Assembly: GCF_004364175.1 (NCBI RefSeq)
Contig: NZ_SNZW01000017.1
Coordinates: 310,001-374,000, forward strand
DNA length: 64,000 nt
Reading direction: 5' to 3'
Origin: Maribacter caenipelagi
GTDB taxonomy: Bacteria; Bacteroidota; Bacteroidia; Flavobacteriales; Flavobacteriaceae
Shown here: positions 63,678 to 64,000 of the stretch, piece after piece
Numbering within the stretch: the stretch's first letter is position 1
Layout: each line of letters starts with the position of its first letter
Made by a program: the position numbers and the translations under genes
Notes under the pieces: generated by a model
The model's database searches: none
Seen by the model: the letters and a program-made list of their open reading frames with translations, nothing else
What the model was told of the DNA's origin: nothing

Positions 63678-64000
63678 TCAAAATAGAGAACCTTCATAAA
63701 AAATTTGGTAAGAACGTTGTTCTTTCCGGACTTGACCTTGAGATTAAAAATGGTGGAATATTTGCCATTCTAGGTCCCAATGGATCGGGTAAAACAACAT
63801 TGATCAAAAGTATTTTAGGTATGGTAGTGCCCAATAGCGGTCAAATATACCTTAACGGCGCTACCATTAAAAACGGTTGGAAATACCGAAAACAAATAGA
63901 TTACTTACCGCAGATCGCCAATTTTCCCGGTAATTTAAAAGTGAAAGAACTTATACGTATGATCAAAGATCTGCGACAAATGCCAAGCAATGAAGAGGAA
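63674..64000 (+). CDS. nosF: NosF, ABC transporter ATP-binding protein, partial
   Basis: The first 109 codons of an ABC ATPase, cut by the window edge. Walker A is GPNGSGKTT (34-42) and the Q-loop appears in YLPQIANFP. The start overlaps the nosD stop by 4 bp. In nos clusters NosF energises the NosDFY complex; the membrane partner NosY would follow outside the window. Confidence 0.92.
   Translation, partial: MIKIENLHKKFGKNVVLSGLDLEIKNGGIFAILGPNGSGKTTLIKSILGMVVPNSGQIYLNGATIKNGWKYRKQIDYLPQIANFPGNLKVKELIRMIKDLRQMPSNEEE

Noticed and set aside
1-64000. tRNA, rRNA, insertion sequences, prophage or attachment sites
   Set aside because: No cloverleaf or rRNA sequence, transposase, integrase or flanking direct repeat was found by eye; short degenerate elements could have been missed.

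Overview
The window looks like a chromosomal segment of a marine flavobacterium (Bacteroidota, Flavobacteriaceae, in the general neighbourhood of Maribacter or Zobellia). The DNA is AT-rich. Several genes are preceded by the Bacteroidota-type -7 element TAnnTTTG, and Shine-Dalgarno signals are weak. Several gene sets are typical of the group: the aerotolerance (Bat) operon, the acpP-fabF-rnc-IPExxxVDY-pyk block, AddAB placed around kbl and ompA, and a Sec-type clade II nitrous oxide reductase cluster. The genus is inference; no rRNA or tRNA gene is visible. No insertion sequence, prophage or CRISPR array was seen.

Layout. 1-2.6 kb (minus): a metallophosphatase cut by the window edge, a double zinc-ribbon membrane protein and an SPFH/GYF_2 protein. 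2.7-5.6 kb: fructokinase and amylosucrase, a sucrose/alpha-glucan pair. 5.6-8.4 kb (minus): an AlbA_2-type ATP-binding protein, a short-chain dehydrogenase and an aldo/keto reductase. 8.6-17.7 kb: the complete Bat operon (MoxR, DUF58, a two-TM protein, BatA-E). 17.7-23.2 kb: a small exported protein, two SulP anion transporters, a USP-like protein and a beta-carbonic anhydrase, together probably a bicarbonate uptake/interconversion module. 23.3-25.3 kb: pheS and two small proteins. 25.4-31.7 kb: a GbsR/MarR-type regulator and an RND efflux system (adaptor, pump, outer-membrane factor), followed by the wreck of a TetR regulator. 32.2-35.3 kb: a YCII lipoprotein, a CYTH protein, dinB and a PAS-only protein. 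35.4-39.7 kb (minus): pyk, IPExxxVDY, rnc, fabF and acpP. 40-44.2 kb: purN, a viroplasmin-RNase H, a PfkB kinase and a PurF-like amidotransferase.

44.2-45.0 kb holds the most unusual element: four tandem copies of a small-RNA gene of about 70 nt, each with a near-identical 40-nt 5' domain, its own promoter-like upstream element and its own intrinsic terminator. The terminator stems change sequence while keeping their pairing. Just upstream is an 18-bp perfect inverted repeat. 45.1-54.4 kb: sodA, addA, kbl, an OmpA with calcium-binding repeats, and addB. 54.4-57.0 kb: an SDR, a sugar MFS transporter and an Rrf2 regulator.

57.1-64.0 kb is a nos cluster: lipoprotein cytochrome c, lipoprotein NosZ, a membrane protein, NosL, a NosL-barrel fusion, NosD and the start of NosF. 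It is read divergently from the Rrf2 regulator. A CRP/FNR-like palindrome lies about 42 bp upstream of the predicted transcription start. The strongest leads for new biology are the small-RNA array, the NosL-barrel fusion, the paired operators of the efflux regulator, and the recently decayed TetR gene.
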